Assembly (NCBI RefSeq): GCF_013318015.2
Contig: NZ_CP115842.1
Span: 1,096,001-1,160,000 of the forward strand
From: Agrobacterium tumefaciens
GTDB lineage: Bacteria; Pseudomonadota; Alphaproteobacteria; Rhizobiales; Rhizobiaceae
Direction: 5' to 3'
Length of the DNA stretch: 64,000 nt
The translations under genes were made by a program, and so were the position numbers. The notes beneath the pieces were generated by a model. The model was given only the letters and a program-made list of their open reading frames with translations, was not told the origin of the DNA and ran no database searches. Below, piece by piece: positions 26,915-34,464 of this stretch. The first letter of the stretch is position 1; each line of letters begins with the position of its first letter.

Positions 26915-28207
26915 TCAGGAGGCTGCCTTGATGGAAAGACTTTCGAGATAGGCCGACGGGTTTTCCGGGTCGAAGACCTTGCCGTCGAAGAAGGTTTCCT
27001 TGCCGCGCGACGTGGAGGCGGGAATATCGGCAACACCGAGATCCTTTGCAGCGTCGCGCCAGATGTCCTCGCGGTTGACCTTGGCAACCAGCGCCTTCAC
27101 GTCCGTATCGGGTGCAAATTTACCCCAGCGGATGTTTTCCGTGATGAACCAGCTGTCGTGGCTGCGGAAGGGATAGGACGCGTGATCCTGCCAGAACTTC
27201 ATCTGCAGACCGGTATTTTCCAGCACGCGGCCGTTGCCGTAATTGATATTGCCCTTGAGGCGGCCAAGAACGTCCTTCGGTGGCACGTTGAACCATTGGC
27301 GCTTGCCGAGGATCGTGGACATCTCCTCCTTGTTCGCCATCTCATCGCACCATTGCTGGGCCTCCATCACGGCCATCAGCAATGCCTTGGTGGCGTTGGG
27401 GTTCTTTTCCACCCAGTCGGCGCGCATGCCGAGCGCCTTCTCGGGATGCCCTTTCCAGAGTTCCCCGGTGGTACAGGCAGTGAAGCCGATGCCCTGATTG
27501 ACGAGTTGCTCGTTCCAGGGTTCGCCCACACAGAAGACGTCCATATTGCCGACCTTCATGTTGGCGACCATCTGCGGCGGCGGAACGACGATGGTGGAGA
27601 CGTCCTTGTCCGGGTCGATGCCGCCGGCGGCCAGCCAATAGCGGATCCACAGATCATGCGTGCCGCCGGGAAATGTCATGGCAGCCTTGATTTCCTTGCC
27701 TTCTGCCTTCTTCTTCTCGAAAGCTGCCTTCAGCTTGGACGCGTCGAGCTGAACGCCGGTTTCAGCATATTCCTTGGCGACGGAAATACCCTGGCTGTCG
27801 AGATTGAGGCGGGCGATAAGCGCCATCGGCACAGGCACGTTGTTCTGCGTCACCTTGCCGGTATGCATGAGATAGGGCATCGGGGTCAGGATATGCGCGC
27901 CATCAATGCCGTTCGATGCGCCGCCGAGCACGAGATTGTCACGTGTCGCACCCCAGGATGCCTGTTTGAGAACCTCGACATCCGGCATGCCATGCTTGGC
28001 GAACAGTCCCTTTTCCGCCGCGATGATAAGCGGGGCGGCGTCGGTCAGCGCGATGAAGCCGATTTTCGCGCCCTTCACTTCCGGCTCAGCCGTGGCTGCG
28101 AAAGCGCCTGACGGAAAAGCGGTGCGCACGGCGGTAACAAGGGCTGCGGCGGCTGTCGTCTTCAGTATGGTGCGGCGGCTGACATCGCCCGAGAATATCT
28201 TTTTCAT
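26915..28207 (-). CDS. nrtA: Nitrate ABC transporter periplasmic binding protein (Tat-exported)
   Basis: The 430-residue protein carries a twin-arginine signal (SRRTILKTTAAAALVTA) in its first 40 residues. Its NrtA/CmpA-type domain includes IGFIALTDAAPLIIAAEKGLF, GASNGIDGAHILTPMPY and CVGEPWNEQLVNQGIG. It binds nitrate in the periplasm for NrtBC. ATG 28207 is favoured because AAGGGG lies about 9 bases upstream. It heads the structural operon nrtABC-nirBD-nasA-cysG, preceded by a long leader with a sigma-54 promoter. Confidence 0.94.
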   Translation of the reverse strand: MKKIFSGDVSRRTILKTTAAAALVTAVRTAFPSGAFAATAEPEVKGAKIGFIALTDAAPLIIAAEKGLFAKHGMPDVEVLKQASWGATRDNLVLGGASNGIDGAHILTPMPYLMHTGKVTQNNVPVPMALIARLNLDSQGISVAKEYAETGVQLDASKLKAAFEKKKAEGKEIKAAMTFPGGTHDLWIRYWLAAGGIDPDKDVSTIVVPPPQMVANMKVGNMDVFCVGEPWNEQLVNQGIGFTACTTGELWKGHPEKALGMRADWVEKNPNATKALLMAVMEAQQWCDEMANKEEMSTILGKRQWFNVPPKDVLGRLKGNINYGNGRVLENTGLQMKFWQDHASYPFRSHDSWFITENIRWGKFAPDTDVKALVAKVNREDIWRDAAKDLGVADIPASTSRGKETFFDGKVFDPENPSAYLESLSIKAAS

Positions 28208-28272
28208 TCGCATCTTCCCCTTATTGGACCACCGCATGGGTGGCGCGTTCGCTTGCGAAAAAACCTGAAAAT

Positions 28273-28324
28273 AAAAAAAACGCCGCTCGGAGTTTGCGCC
28301 TTCGGAACGGGAAATGTTCCGGGC
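28273..28324 (-). promoter_or_regulatory. Candidate NasT-controlled attenuator in the nrtA leader
   Basis: Reading the minus strand, GCC-CGGAAC..GTTCCG-AA-GGC (28324-28298) can form one hairpin. CCGTTC (28310-28305) can instead pair with GAGCGG (28288-28283) just before a run of eight T (28280-28273). The two structures share CCGTTC and exclude each other, as expected for antiterminator and terminator. NasT-type ANTAR proteins act on such leaders. Pairings were found by eye. Confidence 0.45.
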
Positions 28325-28414
28325 AGCAAAACCTTGCGACGTCTATGTCTGTGAAAGCGCTTATGCCGCGCCCTGCTCGCCCCGATCGCCGTTGACCAGT
28401 GCAAAGACGAAGAC

Positions 28415-28429
28415 GCAAGAGGCGTGCCA
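28415..28429 (-). promoter_or_regulatory. Sigma-54 (RpoN) promoter of the nitrate operon
   Basis: The minus strand reads TGGCACGCCTCTTGC, an exact -24/-12 element (TGGCACG-N4-TTGC). The start would be near 28403, giving a leader of about 195 bases before nrtA. A TTTGCGCAAA palindrome at 28525-28534, about 120 bases upstream, is where an enhancer-binding protein such as NtrC could sit. I see nothing else in the rest of this 377-base gap. Confidence 0.85.
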
Positions 28430-28584
28430 GTTTTACTTATGGAAGCTATCGCCTTGGAAACAAACGGAATTTCCGAGATTGAATCGGACGATTAAATTTT
28501 AATCAGTAGGAATTTTGTCTATGGTTTGCGCAAATGGATAAATTCCGCGCTTGAAATTTGCGCAGCTTGCCCGGCCGACGGCTG

Positions 28585-29871
28585 TCAGGCCTCGCCTTGG
28601 GAGATGGAAAACGGGGCAGAACTGCGCACGGAAAAGCCATTCACATATCCAGCAATGTCTGCGGGATCGAAAACAAAACCGTCCACGAACCGGTCACCCG
28701 CCTCCTGCCCTTCGACTCGAATATCGGCATCATCGGGCGCATTGGCATCGCCCAGTGCCGCCCGATAAATATCTGGACGGTAAGCGGACAGGGTGGCCTC
28801 CACACCACCTTGCGAAAACTCCGTCTGCCCCCAGCGGATCATCTGGCTGTAAATCCACAGTGCCTGGCTCTGGCGCGGATAATTGGCATGGCCGCCGTGG
28901 AAGAGGAAATATTTGTCGATGACCCGGCGGTTGCCCTGGCTGTCGATGTTGAATTCACCGGCAAGCACATGGCGGATGATGCTTTGCGGCGCACCGATAT
29001 AACGCGGATCGGCAAGTGTCCTGCTCAGATCATCGTGATTTTCCGCAAGGTCGCACCAACGTGCGGCGGCATCGAGCGCCGTCAGCAGCCGGCTGACCGT
29101 TTCCTGCTGGCTTTCGGCCCATTCAGGCCGCATCCCGATCACTTTTTCCGGCGCAGACGGCCACAAATCCTGCTTGGCAGCGACGATCCTGCCCACACCG
29201 CGCTCGGCAGCAACGATGTTCCACGGTGCACCGACACAGAAACCATCTATGGCGCCCGCCGCCAATGCATCCGACGTCAATGGCGGTGGTACGACCACCA
29301 GTTTGACGTCGTGATCGGGATGAATGCCACCAGCGGCGAGCCAATAGCGAAATTCGTAATTGTGAGAGGAAAACGGGTAGGTCATGCCGAGCGTCGGTGT
29401 AGCTTCGCCCCGCGCTCGCATGTCATCCAGCACCTGCTTTAAGGCCTTCGCATTTTCCAGCGCCCCCGCCGTTTCGGAAAGCCCCGTCAACGCCTTCATC
29501 CGGGCAAAAAGCCGCGTCGAAAGCGTTATAGCATTGCCGCCGCGCCCAAGTGAAAACGGCGTGATCGTCGGCGAAGGGTTCGAGCCGAGTCCGAGCATGG
29601 AGGCAACCGGCATCGGCGACAGCATATGGGCAATGTCGAATTGCCGGAATGCCAGCCGGTCGCGCACATTCGCCCAGGACACATCCTTGACGAGATCGAG
29701 CGTCAGGCCTTCGCGCTCGGCAAAGCCGAATTCCGCCGCAGCAATGAGGACGGACGCATCGACAAGAGGAATAAAACCTGCCCGCAGGATTTTTTGCCGG
29801 TCGCTGCCAACAATTGCCGGCGCGCCCGCTTTTGAACCGGCCGATTTTTCCTGTCCCGCCATATCATACAC
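28585..29871 (-). CDS. nasS: Nitrate sensor NasS (cytoplasmic NrtA-like protein)
   Basis: The 428-residue protein is a homologue of NrtA (shared GFIPLVDASVLIAAAEFGFAE, FDIAHMLSPMPVA and FCVGAPWNIVAAERG segments) but has no signal peptide, so it stays in the cytoplasm. In Azotobacter, Paracoccus and Bradyrhizobium, NasS binds NasT and releases it when nitrate is present. It follows nasT by 27 bases in the same transcript direction and lies just upstream of the operon it should control. Confidence 0.9.
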   Translation of the reverse strand: MYDMAGQEKSAGSKAGAPAIVGSDRQKILRAGFIPLVDASVLIAAAEFGFAEREGLTLDLVKDVSWANVRDRLAFRQFDIAHMLSPMPVASMLGLGSNPSPTITPFSLGRGGNAITLSTRLFARMKALTGLSETAGALENAKALKQVLDDMRARGEATPTLGMTYPFSSHNYEFRYWLAAGGIHPDHDVKLVVVPPPLTSDALAAGAIDGFCVGAPWNIVAAERGVGRIVAAKQDLWPSAPEKVIGMRPEWAESQQETVSRLLTALDAAARWCDLAENHDDLSRTLADPRYIGAPQSIIRHVLAGEFNIDSQGNRRVIDKYFLFHGGHANYPRQSQALWIYSQMIRWGQTEFSQGGVEATLSAYRPDIYRAALGDANAPDDADIRVEGQEAGDRFVDGFVFDPADIAGYVNGFSVRSSAPFSISQGEA

Positions 29872-29898
29872 TCCTCGACTGTCCCGCCGGCGGGTTCG

Positions 29899-30486
29899 TT
29901 ACATCAACAGACCGGCCGCGGTGACCACGCTTTGCGCGATCTCGGATATTTTCTTTTTCTCGTTCATCGCCGTTTGCCGCAGAAGCGCAAAAGCCTCCTC
30001 TTCGGACAGGCCACGCATTTTCATCAAAATGCCTTTGGCGCGCTCGATGACCTTGCGCTCCTCAAGCGCCGATTTTGCTTCGGCAAGTTCCTGTCGCAGA
30101 CGGCTGAAAGCGTTGAAGCGGCTGACCGCCATATCGAGGATGGGTTTGACGCGTTCTTTCTTCAGCCCGTCAACGACATAGGCGGAAACACCGGCCTCAA
30201 CGGCCGCCTCGATGGACGCGGTATCGGAGCGGTCGACAAACATGGCGATCGGCCGGCCGACCGTGCGTGTCAACTGAAACAGATGCTCCATCATGTCGCG
30301 GTTGGGATTTTCAAGGTCGATGAAGATGACATCGGGCTGCAGCGTCTCGATGGTCCGCGCCACGCCGTGCACCTCATGGATGACCGTCACGCGATTATAC
30401 CCGGCCTCGCGCAGCCCCTCCTCGATGATCGAGGCGCGGATCGCGTTTTCGTCTATAACGAGAATGGTGAGGTCGCGAAGCGTCAT
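29899..30486 (-). CDS. nasT: Antiterminator NasT (receiver-like domain plus ANTAR RNA-binding domain)
   Basis: The 195-residue protein has an N-terminal pseudo-receiver domain (LTILVIDEN; VIFIDLENPNRD) and a C-terminal ANTAR domain (residues about 125-190) with ALEERKVIERAKGILMKMRG and LSEEEAFALLRQTAM. It should bind leader RNA of the nitrate operon and prevent termination when not held by NasS. ATG 30486 is used; a TTG at 30522 is also in frame. Confidence 0.93.
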   Translation of the reverse strand: MTLRDLTILVIDENAIRASIIEEGLREAGYNRVTVIHEVHGVARTIETLQPDVIFIDLENPNRDMMEHLFQLTRTVGRPIAMFVDRSDTASIEAAVEAGVSAYVVDGLKKERVKPILDMAVSRFNAFSRLRQELAEAKSALEERKVIERAKGILMKMRGLSEEEAFALLRQTAMNEKKKISEIAQSVVTAAGLLM

Positions 30487-30535
30487 GTCGGCATTGATGA
30501 CGCACCGCAACAAACTTGGCAATCAGGCGCCGATA

Positions 30536-30578
30536 TAAAAATGGAGCGGACGTGAAAGGGACGTTTTCATCCCGCTCC
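30536..30578 (-). terminator. Terminator-like hairpin upstream of nasT and downstream side of the gntR-nasT gap
   Basis: GGAGCGG (30543-30549) pairs with CCGCTCC (30572-30578) and the minus strand continues ATTTTTAT. It follows the gntR stop at 30589, so it probably ends that transcript before nasT. Confidence 0.7.
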
Positions 30579-30588
30579 GCCTGATTTC

Positions 30589-31242
30589 TCAGGACGCCCG
30601 CTCGAGCGCCTTCAAAACCGTCCGCTCGGAAAGATTGAGATAGATTTCCATCTCGTCACCGGCCTCAGCCGCCTTGCCCTCTTCCATCAGCGACAGGATC
30701 TTGCTGTTCATGTCCACAAAGGGGGAATGGAGCTGCTCCGGGTCTTTCAGCAGGCCGAAACAAAGCCTGAGCTCAGCGGCAATGCGCTCGTAAAAATCGC
30801 TGAGACGAGCGCTGTCGAGAAGGTCGACCACGGCGGCGTGGAACTTCATGTTGGCGCTGCCCACGCCTAACCAGTCTGCCTGGTCGCGCTTTATCCTGGC
30901 ATCATCGACCGCCGTGCGCATTGTCCGGATGGCCGGGTGCTTGTGCCAGGCCTGACGCAGCGCCCCGCATTCCACCATGCGCCGCACCCTGTAAATATCA
31001 ATCACCGAAGCCAGGGTGGGAACGGCGACAAAAACGCCGCGATTGGCCTCGTGACGCAGCAGACCATCCTTGGTCAGGAGACGAAAGGCTTCACGCAGCG
31101 AATTGCGGGAGACCTCGAAACGTTCACTGAAGGCTGCTTCCGAAAGACGCTGGCCCGGCATCAGTTCACCGGAGATCAGCAGGGTGCGAATACCCTTTGC
31201 CAATCGATCCGCAAGCGGCAGACCCTCTATCGTTTCCGTCAT
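30589..31242 (-). CDS. GntR-family (FadR/FCD subfamily) regulator of the oxoprolinase-like operon
   Basis: The 217-residue protein has a GntR winged helix (residues about 10-75: LISGELMPGQRLSEAAFSERF, VSRNSLREAFRLLTKDGLL) and an FCD ligand-binding domain (DIYRVRRMVECGALR; NMKFHAAVVDLLDS). ATG 31242 follows AAGGAAAG. It is divergent from the NRAMP-like/PxpA operon, and a site matching the FadR-group consensus lies between them. Its position parallels KipR in the Bacillus ycsF-kip operon, although that regulator is of another family. Confidence 0.93.
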   Translation of the reverse strand: MTETIEGLPLADRLAKGIRTLLISGELMPGQRLSEAAFSERFEVSRNSLREAFRLLTKDGLLRHEANRGVFVAVPTLASVIDIYRVRRMVECGALRQAWHKHPAIRTMRTAVDDARIKRDQADWLGVGSANMKFHAAVVDLLDSARLSDFYERIAAELRLCFGLLKDPEQLHSPFVDMNSKILSLMEEGKAAEAGDEMEIYLNLSERTVLKALERAS

Positions 31243-31410
31243 GGCGCTTTCCTTAAGAGCAATGCAACGTTGGGAATTCCGTGACAGGCATGTTCGGACA
31301 CGGCATGATTGCCCATAGCACAAAGCTTCAGCAAAGCGCCAAAAAAACGTGATGAATTCATACTCATAACGTCCAACAAATAGACAAAATAAAAGAACGA
31401 TTATCATTTA

Positions 31411-31429
31411 TTGTTGAACAATATTGACA
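31411..31429 (+). promoter_or_regulatory. GntR/FadR-type operator overlapping a -35 element
   Basis: TTGTTGAACAA (31411-31421) is a perfect palindrome around G and matches TNGTNNNACNA, the FadR-subfamily consensus. TTGACA follows at 31424-31429 as a possible -35 box, 77 bases before the NRAMP-like start codon. Confidence 0.6.
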
Positions 31430-31505
31430 ATCTCACGGAACAAGACAAGATCGGTGGCATAAAGCATCCGCGAGGGGCGGATTGCGACAGGAGCGGAGAA
31501 AATCC

Positions 31506-32747
31506 ATGGAGCAGAAAAAGCTCACCCCGACTGCCGATCTCAAAATGTCAAAACGTGCATCTCTTCTGGGAGCAATCTTCCTGATGGCAACATCTGCCAT
31601 CGGTCCCGGCTTCATCACGCAGACGGCGACATTCACCATGCAGCTTGGTGCCGCATTCGCCTTCGGCATTCTTGCTTCCATCCTCATAGACTTCGTCGTT
31701 CAGCTCAACATCTGGCGCATCGTAACGCTGACGCGCATGCGTGCGTCCGACATCGCCAATGCTGCCATTCCGGGTTCCGGCTATCTTCTCGCCATTCTCG
31801 TCATCATCGGCGGCCTTTTCTTTAATATCGGCAATATTGGCGGCACCGGCCTCGGCCTGAACGCCATCTTCGGGCTCGATCCGAAAATCGGCGGCGCCAT
31901 CAGCGCAATCTTTTCCATCGCCATCTTCGTTTCCAAACGGGCTGGCCTCGCCGTCGACCGGTTCATCATTTTCGCCGGTATCCTGATGATCGTGCTGACG
32001 CTCTACGTTGCATTCGTATCCGCGCCGCCGGTCGGTGATGCCTTCCGCCAGACTTTCCTGCCGGACACAATCAATTTCGCGACCATCACCACCATCGTCG
32101 GCGGCACCGTCGGCGGCTACATCACCTATTCCGGCGCGCACCGCCTGCTGGACCGGGGAATGGTCGGCATTGAAAACCTGCCCGCCGTCAACCGCGCCGC
32201 TCTGACCGGCATCGCTGTCACCGGCATCATGCGTTACGTGCTGTTCCTCGCCATTCTCGGCGTTGTCGCCAGCGGCGTCGTCATCGATACATCGGGCCAG
32301 GCCGCCAATCCCGCCGCACAGGCTTTCCGGTCGGCCGCGGGCGATCTCGGCTTCCGTCTATTCGGCATCATCTTCTGGGCTGCGGCCATCACAAGCGTCA
32401 TCGGCGCGGCGTATACCTCCGTCTCGTTCCTGCCCGTGTTCAAGCAGGATATGACGGAACGCGCCCGCAACATGGCGACGGTCATCTTCATCGCTGTCTC
32501 GCTCGTCTGCTACCTGCTCATCACGACGCCGCCCGCCGCCATGCTGGTCTTCGTTGGCGGCCTGAACGGTCTTATCCTGCCCATCGGCCTCAGCATCTTC
32601 CTGTTTGCCGCATGGAAGCGCGAAGACCTGATGGGCGGCCACCGCTACTCGCGCATTCTGCTCGGGCTTGGCGTTCTGACATGCGCATTGACGTGGTACA
32701 TGGGCTACAAGTCCGCCGGCACCATTTTCGGCCTGCTCGGCCTGTAA
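31506..32747 (+). CDS. NRAMP-superfamily transporter (YcsG-like) without metal-site motifs
   Basis: The 413-residue protein has about eleven hydrophobic segments and the NRAMP-like start GAIFLMATSAIGPGFITQTA. The DPGN motif expected in segment 1 and the MPH motif expected in segment 6 (here VGGTVGGYITYSGAHR) are absent, so transition-metal transport is doubtful. The family branch is that of B. subtilis YcsG, encoded beside oxoprolinase genes. Import of an organic acid or lactam such as 5-oxoproline is a reasonable inference. ATG 31506 has GGAG about 8 bases upstream. It is the first gene of the operon. Confidence 0.85.
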   Translation: MEQKKLTPTADLKMSKRASLLGAIFLMATSAIGPGFITQTATFTMQLGAAFAFGILASILIDFVVQLNIWRIVTLTRMRASDIANAAIPGSGYLLAILVIIGGLFFNIGNIGGTGLGLNAIFGLDPKIGGAISAIFSIAIFVSKRAGLAVDRFIIFAGILMIVLTLYVAFVSAPPVGDAFRQTFLPDTINFATITTIVGGTVGGYITYSGAHRLLDRGMVGIENLPAVNRAALTGIAVTGIMRYVLFLAILGVVASGVVIDTSGQAANPAAQAFRSAAGDLGFRLFGIIFWAAAITSVIGAAYTSVSFLPVFKQDMTERARNMATVIFIAVSLVCYLLITTPPAAMLVFVGGLNGLILPIGLSIFLFAAWKREDLMGGHRYSRILLGLGVLTCALTWYMGYKSAGTIFGLLGL

Positions 32748-32751
32748 AAAC

Positions 32752-32856
32752 TAGAGCGTTTCCGCATTTCGGAGAAAAACGGAAACGCTCTATATATTTG
32801 TTATTACGCATTTTCCCGACGCAAAACCGCTACGCACTTTTGCTGGAAATGCTCTA
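32752..32856. repeat. Rhizobiaceae palindromic intergenic repeat, two hairpins
   Basis: TAGAGCGTTTCCG (32752-32764) pairs perfectly with CGGAAACGCTCTA (32780-32792). A second hairpin has GCATTTTCC..GGAAATGC outside and GCAAAA..TTTTGC inside (about 32808-32852). This sequence type is a common short repeat of Agrobacterium and Rhizobium genomes. It lies between the carrier gene and pxpA and ends just before the pxpA ribosome site. Confidence 0.75.
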
Positions 32857-32868
32857 AAGGGAGGCAAC

Positions 32869-33636
32869 ATGGCCGCTATCGATCTCAACAGCGATCTTGG
32901 CGAAAGTTACGGCGCGTGGCGCATGGGAGATGACGAGGCGATGCTTGCCATCGTTTCCAGCGCTAACATCGCCTGCGGATTTCACGCAGGTGACCCGGCC
33001 GGCATCTACCGGACCGTTAAGGCCGCTGCCGAAAAAGGCGTGGTCGTCGGCGCCCATGTTTCCTACCCGGACCGCGTCGGCTTTGGCCGCCGCGATCTGG
33101 ATGTGACCTCCGAAGAGCTGATCGCCGATGTCATCTACCAGATCGGTGCACTAAAGGGTGTCGCCGCCGCAGCCGGAACCACGGTGCGTTACGTGAAGCC
33201 GCATGGCGCGCTTTACAACCGCATCGCCAATGACGCGAAACAGGGACAAGCGGTCATCGACGGTATAAAGGCCGTCGATGCCTCGCTGGTGCTGATGGGC
33301 CTTGCCAATGCGCCCATCCTCGATCTCGCCCGCAAGGCAGGCCTTGCCGTCGTCGCGGAAGCCTTCGCTGACCGTGCCTATACGCCCGAAGGCCAACTCG
33401 TCTCGCGCCGCGAGGCGGGCGCCGTACTGCACGACGCTGCCAAAATCGCCAACCGGATGGTGCAGCTTGCCCGCGAAGGAACACTCGAAGCCATCGACGG
33501 CAGCAGCATCAAGATCGAAGCACAATCCATCTGCGTGCATGGCGACAGCCCCGGCGCGGTGGCGATCGCCCAGGAAATCCGCCGCCGTTTCGAAGCCGAG
33601 GGCATCGAAATCCGCTCTTTTGCATCCATTCTCTAA
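32869..33636 (+). CDS. pxpA: 5-oxoprolinase subunit A (LamB/YcsF family)
   Basis: The 255-residue protein is a LamB/YcsF family member with [13 protein letters not shown] at the N-terminus, [28 protein letters not shown], and [10 protein letters not shown]. In the known PxpABC enzyme, ATP-dependent opening of 5-oxoproline to glutamate requires PxpA with PxpB and PxpC. ATG 32869 follows AAGGGAGG. PxpB and PxpC are encoded two genes downstream as one fused protein. Confidence 0.92.
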   Translation: MAAIDLNSDLGESYGAWRMGDDEAMLAIVSSANIACGFHAGDPAGIYRTVKAAAEKGVVVGAHVSYPDRVGFGRRDLDVTSEELIADVIYQIGALKGVAAAAGTTVRYVKPHGALYNRIANDAKQGQAVIDGIKAVDASLVLMGLANAPILDLARKAGLAVVAEAFADRAYTPEGQLVSRREAGAVLHDAAKIANRMVQLAREGTLEAIDGSSIKIEAQSICVHGDSPGAVAIAQEIRRRFEAEGIEIRSFASIL

Positions 33637-33647
33637 AAGGGCGACCA

Positions 33648-34457
33648 ATGACGATACCCTTATCCTTTCTGAGCCACACCAATGCGGATGCCGCCCGGAC
33701 GGCCCGCGCCGATTATCGTGGCGGCCTCGTTGCACCGACCTCCGGCATCGCTCCCGGTTTCACGCAGGCCAACATGATCGTGCTGCCGCGCGACTGGGCC
33801 TTCGATTTCCTCCTCTATGCGCAGCGTAATCCCAAGCCCTGCCCGGTGCTCGATGTTTCAGATCCCGGCTCACCAACCACGCTTCTTGCCCCCGGTGCCG
33901 ATCTCAGGACCGACCTACCGCTTTACCGTATCTGGCGGGACGGCAAACTTGCCGAGGAAACGGCGGATGCGACCGCCGCATGGGCAGAGCGTGACGATCT
34001 CGTCGCTTTCCTGATCGGTTGCAGCTTTACCTTTGAAACGCCGATGGTCGAAGCGGGTATCGAAATCCGTCACATGACCGACAAAAGCAACGTTCCGATG
34101 TATCTGACCAACCGCCCCTGCCGGCCGGCCGGCCGGTTTAAGGGCAACATGGTCGTTTCCATGCGACCGATCCCGGCTTCGCGCGTGGCCGATGCCGCGA
34201 CAATTTCAGGACGTTTTCCGGCGGTTCACGGTGCGCCCGTGCATGTCGGCGCGCCGGAAGAAATCGGCATATCGGATCTCGCGAAGCCGGATTTCGGTGA
34301 TGCGGTGCGGATCGAACCCGGCGAGGTTCCAGTTTTCTGGGCCTGCGGCGTGACGCCTCAGGCTGCAGTCATGGCGTCCGGCGTGCCGTTCGCGATTACC
34401 CATGCGCCCGGGCACATGTTCATCACCGACATTCCCGATTCTGCCTATCACGCGTGA
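33648..34457 (+). CDS. DUF1445 protein (YcsI-like; putative hydro-lyase / D-glutamate cyclase family)
   Basis: The 269-residue protein belongs to the YcsI/DUF1445 family: [21 protein letters not shown] near the start, [36 protein letters not shown], and [11 protein letters not shown] with [10 protein letters not shown] near the end. Mammalian D-glutamate cyclase, which interconverts D-glutamate and 5-oxo-D-proline, contains this domain, which fits the neighbouring oxoprolinase genes. Bacterial members are usually labelled putative hydro-lyases, so the exact reaction is open. It starts 11 bases after pxpA. Confidence 0.87.
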   Translation: MTIPLSFLSHTNADAARTARADYRGGLVAPTSGIAPGFTQANMIVLPRDWAFDFLLYAQRNPKPCPVLDVSDPGSPTTLLAPGADLRTDLPLYRIWRDGKLAEETADATAAWAERDDLVAFLIGCSFTFETPMVEAGIEIRHMTDKSNVPMYLTNRPCRPAGRFKGNMVVSMRPIPASRVADAATISGRFPAVHGAPVHVGAPEEIGISDLAKPDFGDAVRIEPGEVPVFWACGVTPQAAVMASGVPFAITHAPGHMFITDIPDSAYHA

Positions 34458-34464
34458 GGATATG

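Noticed and set aside
28338-28349. GAC-ATAGAC-GTC mini-hairpin in the nrtA leader with an A1/G4 hexaloop as in ANTAR targets
   Set aside because: The stem is only three pairs, and the second leader hairpin has a 7-base loop without the G4, so a two-hairpin ANTAR motif is not supported by eye.
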